Source: Metasolibacillus fluoroglycofenilyticus
GTDB taxonomy: Bacteria; Bacillota; Bacilli; Bacillales_A; Planococcaceae
Length of the DNA stretch: 64,000 nt
NCBI RefSeq assembly: GCF_003049645.1
Contig: NZ_PYWK01000001.1
Location: 2,139,487 to 2,203,486, forward strand
Direction of reading: 5' to 3'
Each line of letters starts with the position of its first letter. Positions within the stretch are counted from its first letter, which is position 1. Below the pieces are notes generated by a model. The model was not told the DNA's origin. It searched no databases and saw only the letters and a list, made by a program, of their open reading frames with translations. Of the stretch, positions 9,515 through 17,353 are shown in pieces. The position numbers and the translations under genes are program-made.

Positions 9515-9562
9515 AGAACATTCGTTTCATTCCATTTTAGAACATAGGTTCCCATTTGACAA
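9515..9562 (-). promoter_or_regulatory. Promoter with two LexA-like boxes
   Basis: Minus-strand promoter TTGTCA (9557-9562), 17-base spacer, TAAAAT (9534-9539). The spacer contains GAACCTATGTTC, a perfect GAAC-N4-GTTC core. A second site, AAACGAATGTTC with one core mismatch, lies between the -10 and the ribosome binding site. This resembles the B. subtilis LexA consensus CGAACRNRYGTTCG, although the first box deviates in the central bases. Confidence 0.6.
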
Positions 9563-9581
9563 TATGCAATATTTGGTGAAA

Positions 9582-9613
9582 ACAAAAAAAGCCCCTCTCA
9601 TGCTGAGAGGAGC
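9582..9613 (-). terminator. Terminator at the end of the tail locus lysis genes
   Basis: CTCCTCTCA / TGAGAGGGGC stem with a T7 run on the minus strand, starting at the amidase stop codon. It marks the 3' end of the tail-locus transcript. Confidence 0.88.
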
Positions 9614-10308
9614 TATTCTTGAAATGTACGATTGATAACAGCTGCTTGATAGCTCAACAATTGAATATCACCGTATTTTTCAATTTCTTTGTCTGTGTGT
9701 ATAGCTTTATTAATAATATTTTTATCACGAGCTTTTTTAAGTAATGCCCGAATTTCTGCACGACCCGTCGAAGTTAAGAAGTCTATTTGTGTTGCCTCCT
9801 TTAATATGGGCTGCTTATTAAGTGCATCTAATGCGCTTTGCACACGCCCCTTGAAGCTTTCCCAACGATTTTCATCCAAAATTCGATGCGGGCAATATTT
9901 GCCGCTCCAATCTTGATGCTTTTTAATACGTTCTACACCCCAACCAAACTGTTTTAATAATGTCGCAATATATTGTACAGCATTTTCCTCGGCTGCTTCA
10001 TAACGAGCCCCACCACTTTTACTATAGCAAATTTCAATGCCAATGGATTTACGATTTCCATCACCTTGTCCATCACCGCAATGCCAAGCATTGCGATTAA
10101 ATGGCAGGCACTGGATTACCTCTCTATCATCAATTGCCACATGATAACTAATTTGATTGTCATTACGATTGTGGTAAATCACCTCATTATATGCCGATGC
10201 ATCATTGGCAGTGTTATGCACCGTAATATAATTAGCTGTCATAGGGAATGGTGATTTGAGCGAGTATTTGTTGATAGGTAATAAGCTTTGTTTGAACACA
10301 TAACTCAT
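9613..10308 (-). CDS. N-acetylmuramoyl-L-alanine amidase (phage endolysin, amidase_2)
   Basis: Cleaves the amide bond between MurNAc and the peptide stem to lyse the producer cell. 231 residues. The amidase_2 zinc fold is visible in NYITVHNTANDASAYNE (first metal histidine near residue 32), NQISYHVAIDD, the WHCGDG loop and KKHQDWSGKYCPHRIL (second ligand region near residue 138). The C-terminal 70 residues have no recognised wall-binding repeat. The start overlaps the holin stop (ATGA). Equivalent by position and function to XlyA of PBSX. Confidence 0.92.
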   Translation of the reverse strand: MSYVFKQSLLPINKYSLKSPFPMTANYITVHNTANDASAYNEVIYHNRNDNQISYHVAIDDREVIQCLPFNRNAWHCGDGQGDGNRKSIGIEICYSKSGGARYEAAEENAVQYIATLLKQFGWGVERIKKHQDWSGKYCPHRILDENRWESFKGRVQSALDALNKQPILKEATQIDFLTSTGRAEIRALLKKARDKNIINKAIHTDKEIEKYGDIQLLSYQAAVINRTFQE

Positions 10309-10709
10309 TTTCCATTATCCTCCTCTGTTTTTTCTTTAACAATCGCTAATAAATTTTGGACAAACTTGGGCATCCACAGCCCCATTTTCGTACCATTTTC
10401 CGTGATAGAAATAAATTCTAACACACAAAATGCAACAGTAGCTCCATCACCTGCATACTCAATTCCAGGTATTACAAGTGCAATCAAATACACAGACGCA
10501 ACCAACATTAAATAATATATTTTTCGAATAATACCATTAAATCCTACCCGAGAATTTAACGATTGGTTGATAGCGGCTTGCATAAGCCCCGTCACATAAT
10601 CCAAAGCCATAAGCGCAATGAGCACAGTAACAGCCATACCTAAGCCACCCACTAAATAAGATACAATTGCTCCAGCAGCCCCACTAATGAACGCAATATA
10701 TTTTTCCAT
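10305..10709 (-). CDS. Phage holin (holin_4/toxin-secretion family)
   Basis: Forms membrane lesions that release the endolysin. 134 residues from ATG 10709, which follows AAAGGAAGTG. An in-frame start 12 codons upstream has no ribosome binding site. Hydrophobic segments lie at about residues 5-22, 26-42 and 68-90, separated by the family pattern ALDYVTGLMQAAINQSLNSR and GIIRKIYYLMLV, and the C-terminus is charged. It is translationally coupled to the amidase. Family identification rests on the DYVTG motif and the holin-amidase order. Confidence 0.88.
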   Translation of the reverse strand: MEKYIAFISGAAGAIVSYLVGGLGMAVTVLIALMALDYVTGLMQAAINQSLNSRVGFNGIIRKIYYLMLVASVYLIALVIPGIEYAGDGATVAFCVLEFISITENGTKMGLWMPKFVQNLLAIVKEKTEEDNGK

Positions 10710-10735
10710 TTGAACACTTCCTTTTTTTAATAACA

Positions 10736-10766
10736 AAAAGGACACGTCTGTTGACGCGTCCTTTGA
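10736..10766 (-). terminator. Hairpin upstream of the holin gene
   Basis: AAGGACGCGTC / GACGTGTCCTT followed by TTTTG on the minus strand, between the small membrane-protein gene and the holin. It looks like a terminator or partial attenuator that could lower lysis gene expression relative to the fibre genes. Confidence 0.6.
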
Positions 10767-10795
10767 GGATTTTTGGTTATTGCTTGTTTTGAGAA

Positions 10796-10900
10796 TTAAA
10801 ATAAGTTAGTAATTATACGAACCCAACCTATAATAGATGTCCACAAGATAATGCTTAAAATAAAACCGTTAAATAGGCCTATGAAAAACTTATTTTCCAT
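10796..10900 (-). CDS. Small hydrophobic protein of the lysis module
   Basis: A 34-residue ORF with one hydrophobic segment, IGLFNGFILSIILWTSIIGWV, starting MENKFF and ending RIITNLF. AAGGAG lies 7 bases before the ATG, which is the main reason to believe it is translated. It lies between the fibre cassettes and the holin, where PBSX has xhlA/xhlB. A membrane role in lysis (accessory holin or antiholin) is inference from position and hydrophobicity. No family was recognised. Confidence 0.6.
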   Translation of the reverse strand: MENKFFIGLFNGFILSIILWTSIIGWVRIITNLF

Positions 10901-10954
10901 GTTACCACTCCTTAATAATAAGAGTGGACAAATAATTCTCAAACTAATCTACTA

Positions 10955-11104
10955 TCAATTTGTTTGAGGTTTGTAATTGCCAGCTAAAAACCCTACACCG
11001 CTATCCTCTAAGTGTTCGTAAACTTGTAATTTTAAGCTTGTAGGCACTGCATCAAACTCTAATTTCATTAATATTACTCGCTGTGCTAATAATAATGCCA
11101 TCAT
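10955..11104 (-). CDS. CD1375-like small phage protein, copy 1
   Basis: A 49-residue protein beginning MMALLLAQRVILMKLEFDAV and containing EHLEDSGVGFLAG. It resembles the small CD1375/XkdX-type proteins found just after tail fibre genes in many Firmicute phages. Their function is unknown. A paralogue with the same opening and the same EDSGVGFLA ending is at 14156-14284, behind another fibre gene. A ribosome binding site AGGAGATGAT precedes the double ATG. Confidence 0.65.
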   Translation of the reverse strand: MMALLLAQRVILMKLEFDAVPTSLKLQVYEHLEDSGVGFLAGNYKPQTN

Positions 11105-11156
11105 AAAATCATCTCCTATATAGTTTTGTTTAAAATTTCGCAGTAAAAAAGGAACA

Positions 11157-11462
11157 TCATGAGTTAATCGTCAGAATAATTTCTGTCAATATTTCCTCGT
11201 GAAATTCCGTTTGTTCTACTAATGCTGAGTTTTGCACTTTTAATAATTTGTTTTCTTGCTCTAATTCATGTATACGTTCCTCTGTAGGTACATTAATAAT
11301 TTCGTAAATTTCCTTTTGTACTTTACCTTCGCCCCACCCTATTCTTGTCCAATTCGTCTTTTAAAAATCCAATATTAGTATTTGCTCATTAGCGTTAACC
11401 GGCGTTGTTGATTCCCATGTCCAAAAGGACTTACTATCTATTTTGTAAACCCCTTGTATAAT
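11157..11462 (-). pseudogene. Decayed fibre-accessory gene (paralogue of 14332-14616)
   Basis: The frame directly after fibre gene 3 reads IQGVYKIDSKSFWTW, continues to a TAA at 11361-11363, then runs on in the same frame through WTRIGWGEGKVQKEIYEIIN and ELEQENKLLKVQNSALVEQTEF to a stop at 11157. The second half aligns with the coiled coil LEQENKLLKLQNQANAE of the intact accessory gene at 14332-14616. At the place where that copy has ATGATACAAG, this one has ATTATACAAG. The loss of the ATG and the internal stop mean it is probably dead, unless readthrough and a rare ATT start are used. Confidence 0.65.
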
Positions 11463-12601
11463 TACACCCCCACAAAGAAATTACTGTTAAATCTTAAAGT
11501 ACTTGTGGCAGATAAACTTTGCATAATTGTAATCTCTCCTCGACTATTTATTTGAATTGGACAGAACGATGCATCATTGGCTCTTATTACTTGAATTGGT
11601 ATTGTAGAGGTTGGTCTATAGCCAACAGGTAGCGTTGTAATAATTGTGTCTTTTATAATTGCTCCTCCTAAAATCTCACCTCTAACATGCACAATCCCTA
11701 AGCTATCTCTAATATATTGTAAACGCATATATTGTTCCATTGGTTGCTGCCATCCATTTTGAGGAGTGGCTTCAATCCAAGTTAAATTACTAGTTATTAT
11801 AATTTTGTACCAGGGGCTAAATACATTGTTAATCATAGTTCTTTCAAATGTAGTTGGAATTTGGTGATTAACTTTTATTGTTTGCCTCAAAAAATTTATA
11901 GAATCGCCTGTTACACGCTCCACTTTCATTGTAAATCCTGAATTCGTCGTAACCGGACAATTTAATAATGTTGTAGTTACATTAGCGGAATTAGAAACAT
12001 AGTTTCCTAAGGTTTTTATATCATTTAAGTCCATATCAATAACGATTTCTTGTGCATGGGCAAGTGAATAAAACTTATTTAATCCGTGTGCATCAAAATT
12101 GTCCAAATGCTCAGCAAATTGCCGCTCTACACCATCTACTTTTTTATCCACATATTTACGACTAGCAATAATAATTGAAGGGTCAATTGAAAGTTCAACA
12201 ATATCTGAATTATTTGTTTCAAGCACGAAATGAATTAATATTTCTTCTGCCGTGCCTTCACTTAATTGAGGCTTATACTTCTCTGGATACTGCCCAACAG
12301 CAATTAATTGGTTTTGGGCATCAAATACACCTATTTCCCGGATAGTAAAACCACCAGCAGTAGTTGGGATAACACCATCAACGATAATTCGATTGCTATT
12401 AGCTGGGTCAATTGTCACATTTGCAACTGCTCCACGCCATACCTCATTAACTAGTGCACTTTGATTCTGAGTCGGTATATAATGAGCACCGTTTCCATCT
12501 CCTAGCGCAATATACTCTAAACCAACCTTCGTTTGGGTTGCTTGCGCATTTGCAATTTGTGCCAAACCACTATTCGTTATAATTGTGCCATATTGTGCCA
12601 T
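11462..12601 (-). CDS. Tail fibre protein 3 (tail-collar fibre family)
   Basis: 379 residues. The N-terminal 150 residues (AQYGTIITNSGLAQIANAQ, GFTIREIGVFD, AVGQYPEKYKPQL, IIIASRKYVD) match the phage tail-collar fibre domain that attaches fibres to the baseplate. A short helical linker follows, then a unique C-terminal half ending ATSTLRFNSNFFVGV, which would be the receptor-binding tip. The N-terminal half is nearly identical to fibre 2 (13036-13977) and clearly related to fibre 1 (14613-15677). The C-terminal halves do not match. It is the last of three fibre cassettes. Confidence 0.88.
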   Translation of the reverse strand: MAQYGTIITNSGLAQIANAQATQTKVGLEYIALGDGNGAHYIPTQNQSALVNEVWRGAVANVTIDPANSNRIIVDGVIPTTAGGFTIREIGVFDAQNQLIAVGQYPEKYKPQLSEGTAEEILIHFVLETNNSDIVELSIDPSIIIASRKYVDKKVDGVERQFAEHLDNFDAHGLNKFYSLAHAQEIVIDMDLNDIKTLGNYVSNSANVTTTLLNCPVTTNSGFTMKVERVTGDSINFLRQTIKVNHQIPTTFERTMINNVFSPWYKIIITSNLTWIEATPQNGWQQPMEQYMRLQYIRDSLGIVHVRGEILGGAIIKDTIITTLPVGYRPTSTIPIQVIRANDASFCPIQINSRGEITIMQSLSATSTLRFNSNFFVGV

Positions 12602-12785
12602 AATATCATTCCTTTCATTTCTTTCATTTATTTAGATATTATTTTTATATTTATAATCCCAATAGCGATTTTGCTACTTAAAAATATAAAAAACGTAAGA
12701 CAACCCCTCAAATAGGGAATCTTACGTTTTATTTAATGGAATAAAGCATTTAATCAGCTTATTATTTTTGTTTATATTACTACAC
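12602..12785. repeat. Intercassette direct repeat, copy 1
   Basis: About 180 bases nearly identical to 13978-14154. Each copy sits just upstream of a fibre gene and contains the terminator hairpin plus an AT-rich leader. This copy has an extra CTTTCATTT relative to copy 2. Together with the matching fibre 5' halves, this is the footprint of a tandem cassette duplication. Confidence 0.85.
12689..12731 (-). terminator. Terminator between fibre cassettes 2 and 3
   Basis: Stem AACGTAAGA / TCTTACGTT with poly-T on both strands. It lies after the fibre-2 accessory gene. An independent promoter for the next cassette, or readthrough, would be needed. No confident -35/-10 pair was found in the 90 bases that follow. 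Confidence 0.75.
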
Positions 12786-12794
12786 ATTTGGGGA

Positions 12795-13022
12795 CTAATC
12801 TGTAATAGCATCGTCAGTAGTTGGCGTATCTCCCCACACTGCAAATACTGCATTTACCTGTGCTTGCGGCACTTCTGATTGTAATTCTATACGTCCATTA
12901 TCGCTGTTCATATATGCTTTTCGGTGAGGTTCTCCGAGTGGGAATGTCTCATAATATCGTTGAGTTTTAATCGACACCCCATTCATTGTCAAATTATCAA
13001 TTGTATATTCTGTTTTTAACAT
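12795..13022 (-). CDS. Fibre-2 accessory protein, unknown
   Basis: 75 residues from ATG 13022, which follows AAAGGAGTG. Upstream in-frame starts overlap the fibre gene and lack a ribosome binding site. Sequence starts MLKTEYTIDNLTMNGVSIKTQ and ends in an acidic tail. It has no similarity to the coiled-coil accessory protein of cassette 1. Its position directly behind a fibre gene suggests a fibre chaperone or cap, but this is inference. Confidence 0.6.
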   Translation of the reverse strand: MLKTEYTIDNLTMNGVSIKTQRYYETFPLGEPHRKAYMNSDNGRIELQSEVPQAQVNAVFAVWGDTPTTDDAITD

Positions 13023-13035
13023 AAAAACACTCCTT

Positions 13036-13977
13036 TTAAATTTTATAAACAATAGAAAAATGCAGTCTATACGCGCTTGTGATGGCAGAGGGGCTAAGAT
13101 TCGGGGCTGTACCATCTCCTTTTAAAATCACAAGAGGTATAATGTTAGAATTCGTTCCGACGCCTCCTGATAAAATACCTCCTCCTGTATTAATGCCAGT
13201 CACAGCTGCAACAGACATCCCGCCACCTGATTCACGCCCTACAAAGGGTAACCCACTTACACGCAATGCTCCATTAGCAGTGTTAGATAATTCGCTAGTT
13301 AGAGATATTATAGCTGACAAAAATACAAGTTTACCTAATTTAATGTATCTTCCGACTGTATAGTCAGCATTTATAGTACCCCCTGCTGTCCCATTAATAA
13401 CAGGTGTCCAAATTCCTTCCTCGTAATCTTCTGCTGCGGCTTTTCCCATGCCGTGTACTCCATCTGCAACATCTTTGTCCAAATGCTCAATAAACCGTTG
13501 CTCTATATTTTCTACTTTTTCATCCACATATTTACGACTAGCAATAATAATGGAAGGGTCAATTGACAGCTCAACAATATCAGCGTTATTCGTCTCAATC
13601 ACAAAATGAATTAATATTTCTTCCGCTGTACCTTCATTTAATTGTGGCTTATACTTCTCTGGATACTGCCCAACAGCAATTAATTGGTTTTGGTCATCGA
13701 ATACACCTATTTCCCGGATAGTAAAACCACCAGCAGTGGTTGGGATAACACCATCAACGATAATTCGATTGCTATTAGCTGGGTCAATTGTCACGTTTGC
13801 AACTGGTTCACGCCATACCTCATTAACTAATGCACTTTGATTCTGGGTCGGTATATAATGAGCACCGTTTCCATCTCCTAGCGCAATATACTCTAAACTA
13901 ACCTTCGTTTGGGTGGCTTGCGCATTTGCAATTTGTGCCAAACCACTATTCGTTATAACCGTGCCATATTGTGCCAT
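13036..13977 (-). CDS. Tail fibre protein 2 (tail-collar fibre family)
   Basis: 313 residues. The N-terminal attachment half is nearly the same as in fibre 3. The C-terminal region starts with GIWTPVINGTAGGTINADYT, a beta-rich tip seen in many siphophage and myophage receptor-binding proteins (GxWTPxxxG...YxxGRYxKxG pattern), and ends YRLHFSIVYKI. Residues 150-175 form a short linker (EQRFIEHLDK). It may recognise a different surface glycan from the other two fibres. Separate expression is suggested by the terminator upstream. Confidence 0.88.
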   Translation of the reverse strand: MAQYGTVITNSGLAQIANAQATQTKVSLEYIALGDGNGAHYIPTQNQSALVNEVWREPVANVTIDPANSNRIIVDGVIPTTAGGFTIREIGVFDDQNQLIAVGQYPEKYKPQLNEGTAEEILIHFVIETNNADIVELSIDPSIIIASRKYVDEKVENIEQRFIEHLDKDVADGVHGMGKAAAEDYEEGIWTPVINGTAGGTINADYTVGRYIKLGKLVFLSAIISLTSELSNTANGALRVSGLPFVGRESGGGMSVAAVTGINTGGGILSGGVGTNSNIIPLVILKGDGTAPNLSPSAITSAYRLHFSIVYKI

Positions 13978-14154
13978 AATATCATTCCTTTCATTTATTT
14001 AGATATTATTTTTATATTTATAATCCCAATAGCGATTTTGTTACTTAAAAATATAAAAAAACGTAAGACAACCCCTCAAATAGGGAATCTTACGTTTTAT
14101 TTAATGGAATAAAACATTTAATCAGCTTATTATTTTTGTTTATATTACTACACT
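13978..14154. repeat. Intercassette direct repeat, copy 2
   Basis: Matches 12602-12785 with only a few differences (for example GTTAC for GCTAC and AAAACATT for AAAGCATT). It contains the same terminator and lies upstream of fibre 2. Confidence 0.85.
14056..14099 (-). terminator. Terminator between fibre cassettes 1 and 2
   Basis: ACGTAAGA / TCTTACGT hairpin with flanking A and T runs, identical in its stem to 12689-12731. Confidence 0.75.
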
Positions 14155-14155
14155 A

Positions 14156-14284
14156 TTACTCAGCTAAAAAGCCAACACCTGAATCCTCCAAAATCTCCCT
14201 TACGCCTGGTTGTAAAGTAGAAGGTACTTCGTTAAATGCCGTCTTGCCTAAAATTACGCGTTGTGCGAAAAACATTGCCATCAT
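14156..14284 (-). CDS. CD1375-like small phage protein, copy 2
   Basis: 42 residues, MMAMFFAQRVILGKTAFNEV opening and EILEDSGVGFLAE ending. It has the composition of the CD1375 family of short proteins that follow Firmicute tail fibre genes. A good AAAGGAGGCGAGACC ribosome binding site precedes the double ATG. Function unknown. It is shorter and closer to the usual family length than copy 1. Confidence 0.7.
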   Translation of the reverse strand: MMAMFFAQRVILGKTAFNEVPSTLQPGVREILEDSGVGFLAE

Positions 14285-14331
14285 GGTCTCGCCTCCTTTC
14301 AGATATAATAAAATCCATTGAAAAAAGCGCA

Positions 14332-14616
14332 TCATTCGTAGACCTTCATTGCAATTTCTGCAATCAAGTCCTCCATGAATTCCAAGCGCTCAGCATTCGC
14401 TTGATTTTGTAATTTTAGTAGTTTATTTTCTTGTTCTAACGTCATTGGCAGTGCCCATCCAACTTCGCGCCAACCATATTCATCCGTAAAAAACATTTCG
14501 CGTTCTTCCACTGTTGCACCATTCGGCAATGAATTTTGCCCTTCTTGATAGTCCCACTCGCCAACATTAATAATTTCATTATCTAAAACAACTACAGTTT
14601 TTACTTCTTGTATCAT
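14332..14616 (-). CDS. Fibre-1 accessory protein with C-terminal coiled coil
   Basis: 94 residues. The start ATG at 14616 overlaps the fibre-1 stop (AAAATGA), a coupling typical of a fibre and its chaperone. An N-terminal part (VVVLDNEIINVGEWDYQEG) is followed by WALPMTLEQENKLLKLQNQA, a likely coiled coil. This resembles small phage proteins placed after collar fibre genes. A role in fibre trimerisation is inferred only from position. The decayed paralogue is at 11157-11462. Confidence 0.7.
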   Translation of the reverse strand: MIQEVKTVVVLDNEIINVGEWDYQEGQNSLPNGATVEEREMFFTDEYGWREVGWALPMTLEQENKLLKLQNQANAERLEFMEDLIAEIAMKVYE

Positions 14617-15677
14617 TTTGCCGTCCACCCCGTATTCCCCGTAAAGTTTTCTTTGACATACAGAGTGGTACCGGTACCTCCGCTTCGATTAAGGTAGATA
14701 GTACCCTGTGTTGCTGTCACCACTCCTTCCGGTGAGCCAGTACCTACTTTCACAGGCACATTTCCATCGTGCCATACCCTGTGTGTATCTTTAACTAAAA
14801 TCTCACCTTGATACGTTATTTTTAATAATAAGTCTAAAACATCAGGACTGTTTCCTTTTACCATCCCGATGTGCAGATTCCCGTTCGGGGTACCCATACC
14901 AGTTGTTGCAAACTTAAATCCATAGGCGTTAGCACTATTAGATAAAAAATCGAGAGAATTAGTAAAGATAAGACCATCTTTATTCGCAACGGAACCAGCG
15001 GACATGATGATATTATTTTCATTTAGCGTTCTAAATCCCGCGTTAAAGACCATTCTTCCTGTTGCGGTGTCTCCACTCTTTTTTAATTGAGCATCGTTTG
15101 TGACGTTTGCCAACCCGACTTGGGCTTTCGTAGTATTGTGTGGGTTATCATCCTTATCCAAATGCGTAGTAAAGTCCTCTTCCAACTGCACCAAACCCGC
15201 ACTGACAGATGCGACTTTTTCATCCACATATTCACGACTAGCAATAATAATTGTTGGGTCAATTGATAGCTCAACAGCGTCAGCGTTATTTGTTTCAATC
15301 ACGAATTGAATTAATGTTTCTTCTGCTACGCCCTCGCTTAACTGTGGTTTGTATTTTTCTGGGTATTGCCCTACTGCGATTAGTTGATTTTGGTCGTCAA
15401 ATACAGCAATTTCGCGGATTGTGAAGCCGCCTGCTGTAGTGGGAATAAGGCCCTCAATGATAATGCGATTGTCGTTTGCTGGGTCGATTGTTACATTCGA
15501 CACTGGTCCGCGCCATACTTCGTTGACAAGTGCGCTTTGATTTGCAGTTGGAATGTAGTAGGAACCATTTCCGTCTCCGAGTGCGATATGCTCTAATCCG
15601 ACCTTTTGTTGTGTTACTTGGGCATTGGCGATTTGCGCTAAGCCGATATTTGTTATAATTGTGCCGTATTGTGTCAC
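14613..15677 (-). CDS. Tail fibre protein 1 (tail-collar fibre family)
   Basis: 354 residues. The N-terminal collar-fibre domain is related to, but more diverged from, fibres 2 and 3. It is followed by LDKDDNPHNTTKAQVGLANVT, a repeat-type shaft motif common in phage fibres, and by a tip ending LYVKENFTGNTGWTAK. This is the cassette next to the baseplate genes, in the place of PBSX xkdV, so it is likely the ancestral copy. Confidence 0.9.
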   Translation of the reverse strand: MTQYGTIITNIGLAQIANAQVTQQKVGLEHIALGDGNGSYYIPTANQSALVNEVWRGPVSNVTIDPANDNRIIIEGLIPTTAGGFTIREIAVFDDQNQLIAVGQYPEKYKPQLSEGVAEETLIQFVIETNNADAVELSIDPTIIIASREYVDEKVASVSAGLVQLEEDFTTHLDKDDNPHNTTKAQVGLANVTNDAQLKKSGDTATGRMVFNAGFRTLNENNIIMSAGSVANKDGLIFTNSLDFLSNSANAYGFKFATTGMGTPNGNLHIGMVKGNSPDVLDLLLKITYQGEILVKDTHRVWHDGNVPVKVGTGSPEGVVTATQGTIYLNRSGGTGTTLYVKENFTGNTGWTAK

Positions 15678-15693
15678 AATATCACTCCTTCCA

Positions 15694-16302
15694 TTACATA
15701 GGTGTTATTGTTATTTTTGCAGCGGTTTTAACACCAACAAGATGATTGCTGGATGTGCGCTGTTCAATGTCGTCAATGTTCATTGGATGCAAAGTAATTT
15801 CCGAGCCACTCATCAGAAAGCTCGGAACATATAATTTGGTCGTTAATCGCCTTGCAATTCTTAAGGCGATATTCATTGGTATAATGCGATCAAGTGTGTA
15901 GTCAATTTCCTTATCAACCGATGCATTTGAGGCATCAAATATAAATAATGCCTCGCAGTCCTCTACACTTAACTGTTCTTCCCAATTACCTTCCCCTACC
16001 AATTCATTGATAATTTCACGCACTTTACGTTGGGTAATTGGCAAGCGAGTAGATTGTCGTACAATTAACCGCCTGCGGCGAAAATCTAACGATTCAGTTG
16101 CTTGGTCAGCTCGAATATTATAGCTCCGCTCTCTTGCACGAATCGTTTTTTCACTAGCAGTCATAATAAACTGCTCATCCTCCACCTTTTTTCGGGCGTT
16201 CTCTAGTGCATCCCATTCAGTAGCAACAGTACTTGATAGCTCTTCCATTTCCTTAATGCCAGCATAAATCGGCGGCAAGTTTTGCATGATTCGATTACTC
16301 AT
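15694..16302 (-). CDS. xkdU: Baseplate/tail protein XkdU-like (DUF2313, YmfQ family)
   Basis: 202 residues. This family sits between the baseplate J protein and the fibre in Mu- and PBSX-like contractile tails and links the fibre to the baseplate (analogue of Mu gp48). Visible features are the N-terminal NLPPIYAGIKEMEELSSTVA, the RARERSYNI segment and ITQRKVREIINELVG. It overlaps xkdT by 8 bases. Assignment depends on gene order and family length. Confidence 0.82.
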   Translation of the reverse strand: MSNRIMQNLPPIYAGIKEMEELSSTVATEWDALENARKKVEDEQFIMTASEKTIRARERSYNIRADQATESLDFRRRRLIVRQSTRLPITQRKVREIINELVGEGNWEEQLSVEDCEALFIFDASNASVDKEIDYTLDRIIPMNIALRIARRLTTKLYVPSFLMSGSEITLHPMNIDDIEQRTSSNHLVGVKTAAKITITPM

Positions 16303-17353
16303 ACAATGTCACCGTCCCTAATATCGGAATTTGATTGGCTGTTAATAGCAAATTACTATTAACGCTATTAATGGTTGATTCTAATACATCGTTTATGCCT
16401 GTAACCTCGAGTGCTCTCGATTCGATTTGTAATTGGCGTATAATTAAAAATTCACTGTTTTCCCACGCTTTACGCTGTTCCAATAAATAGGCTTCGACAA
16501 TCTCCTCAATTTCAAGCTGTACTTGTCCAATTGTTACACCGCTTAATACAAGCTTCATCGTAATATTAACTGGCACAGTTTCTACGGCATCAACTGTTAC
16601 ACGATGTCCATATGGAGCTATTCCAAGCCCCTCTCCATTATTAGGTATTGGGTCTACGATTGTTTGCACTTCATTAATCACTGCCTGAGAAGGGGGACTG
16701 TAATTCGAATCGATAATTGTAATACCAACTGTACCCCCACCAGCTGGGGTGCGATTAGGTTTTACGCCACCGACACCTTGTATAGTCATAATTTTTTGCT
16801 TGTAATCATCGCGGTTCCCACCGTACGGTATTTGATTGCGCGTCACAAAAAAGCGTACACGAAAATCTTCTGTCGGCTCTTCTTCCTCCCCCGGTATAAG
16901 TAGTTCTGTTAATTCGGCACGCTGCAATCCATCAATATATTCAATTGGAATAAGCTGTCCAAATTGTGTATTTCCTACGTCCCCAACTTCCTCGCACTGC
17001 ATCTCATAAATGCCTATACTGATTCTGCGTATAGCAATATAATTTACTTCACCAATTGAAAAACGAGAGCCAATTGGTATATCTTGATTAAACTCACCCT
17101 TCAAAATAGCATGTGTTGCAGGATATGGGTATACACCATACTCAGCAGCACGACGAACTAGATTAGGGCGCGAAGCTGTTTCTGGAAATGTTTCTAAAAT
17201 AACACCATCAAGTGCAATATACATTTCTTGTAGCTCCTTGGCTGTCATGGCTCCTGCATCGTAAATAATTGCCCCTTCTCGTTTATCTACATCGTGACTA
17301 ACGCGTTCAAGCATCCGCGTTATAATTGCTTCGAAAGTTTCATGTTCAAACAT
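16295..17353 (-). CDS. xkdT: Baseplate J-like protein XkdT
   Basis: 352 residues of the baseplate_J/gp47 family, which forms the wedge ring of contractile tails. Typical features are the opening FEHETFEAIITRMLERVSHDVDKREGAI, the EDFRVRFF region and the GGNRDDYKQK and KPNRTPAGGGTVGITIID segments. The start codon overlaps the xkdS stop. Loss of this gene would abolish a contractile particle, so its intact state supports a functional tail. Confidence 0.92.
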   Translation of the reverse strand: MFEHETFEAIITRMLERVSHDVDKREGAIIYDAGAMTAKELQEMYIALDGVILETFPETASRPNLVRRAAEYGVYPYPATHAILKGEFNQDIPIGSRFSIGEVNYIAIRRISIGIYEMQCEEVGDVGNTQFGQLIPIEYIDGLQRAELTELLIPGEEEEPTEDFRVRFFVTRNQIPYGGNRDDYKQKIMTIQGVGGVKPNRTPAGGGTVGITIIDSNYSPPSQAVINEVQTIVDPIPNNGEGLGIAPYGHRVTVDAVETVPVNITMKLVLSGVTIGQVQLEIEEIVEAYLLEQRKAWENSEFLIIRQLQIESRALEVTGINDVLESTINSVNSNLLLTANQIPILGTVTLYE

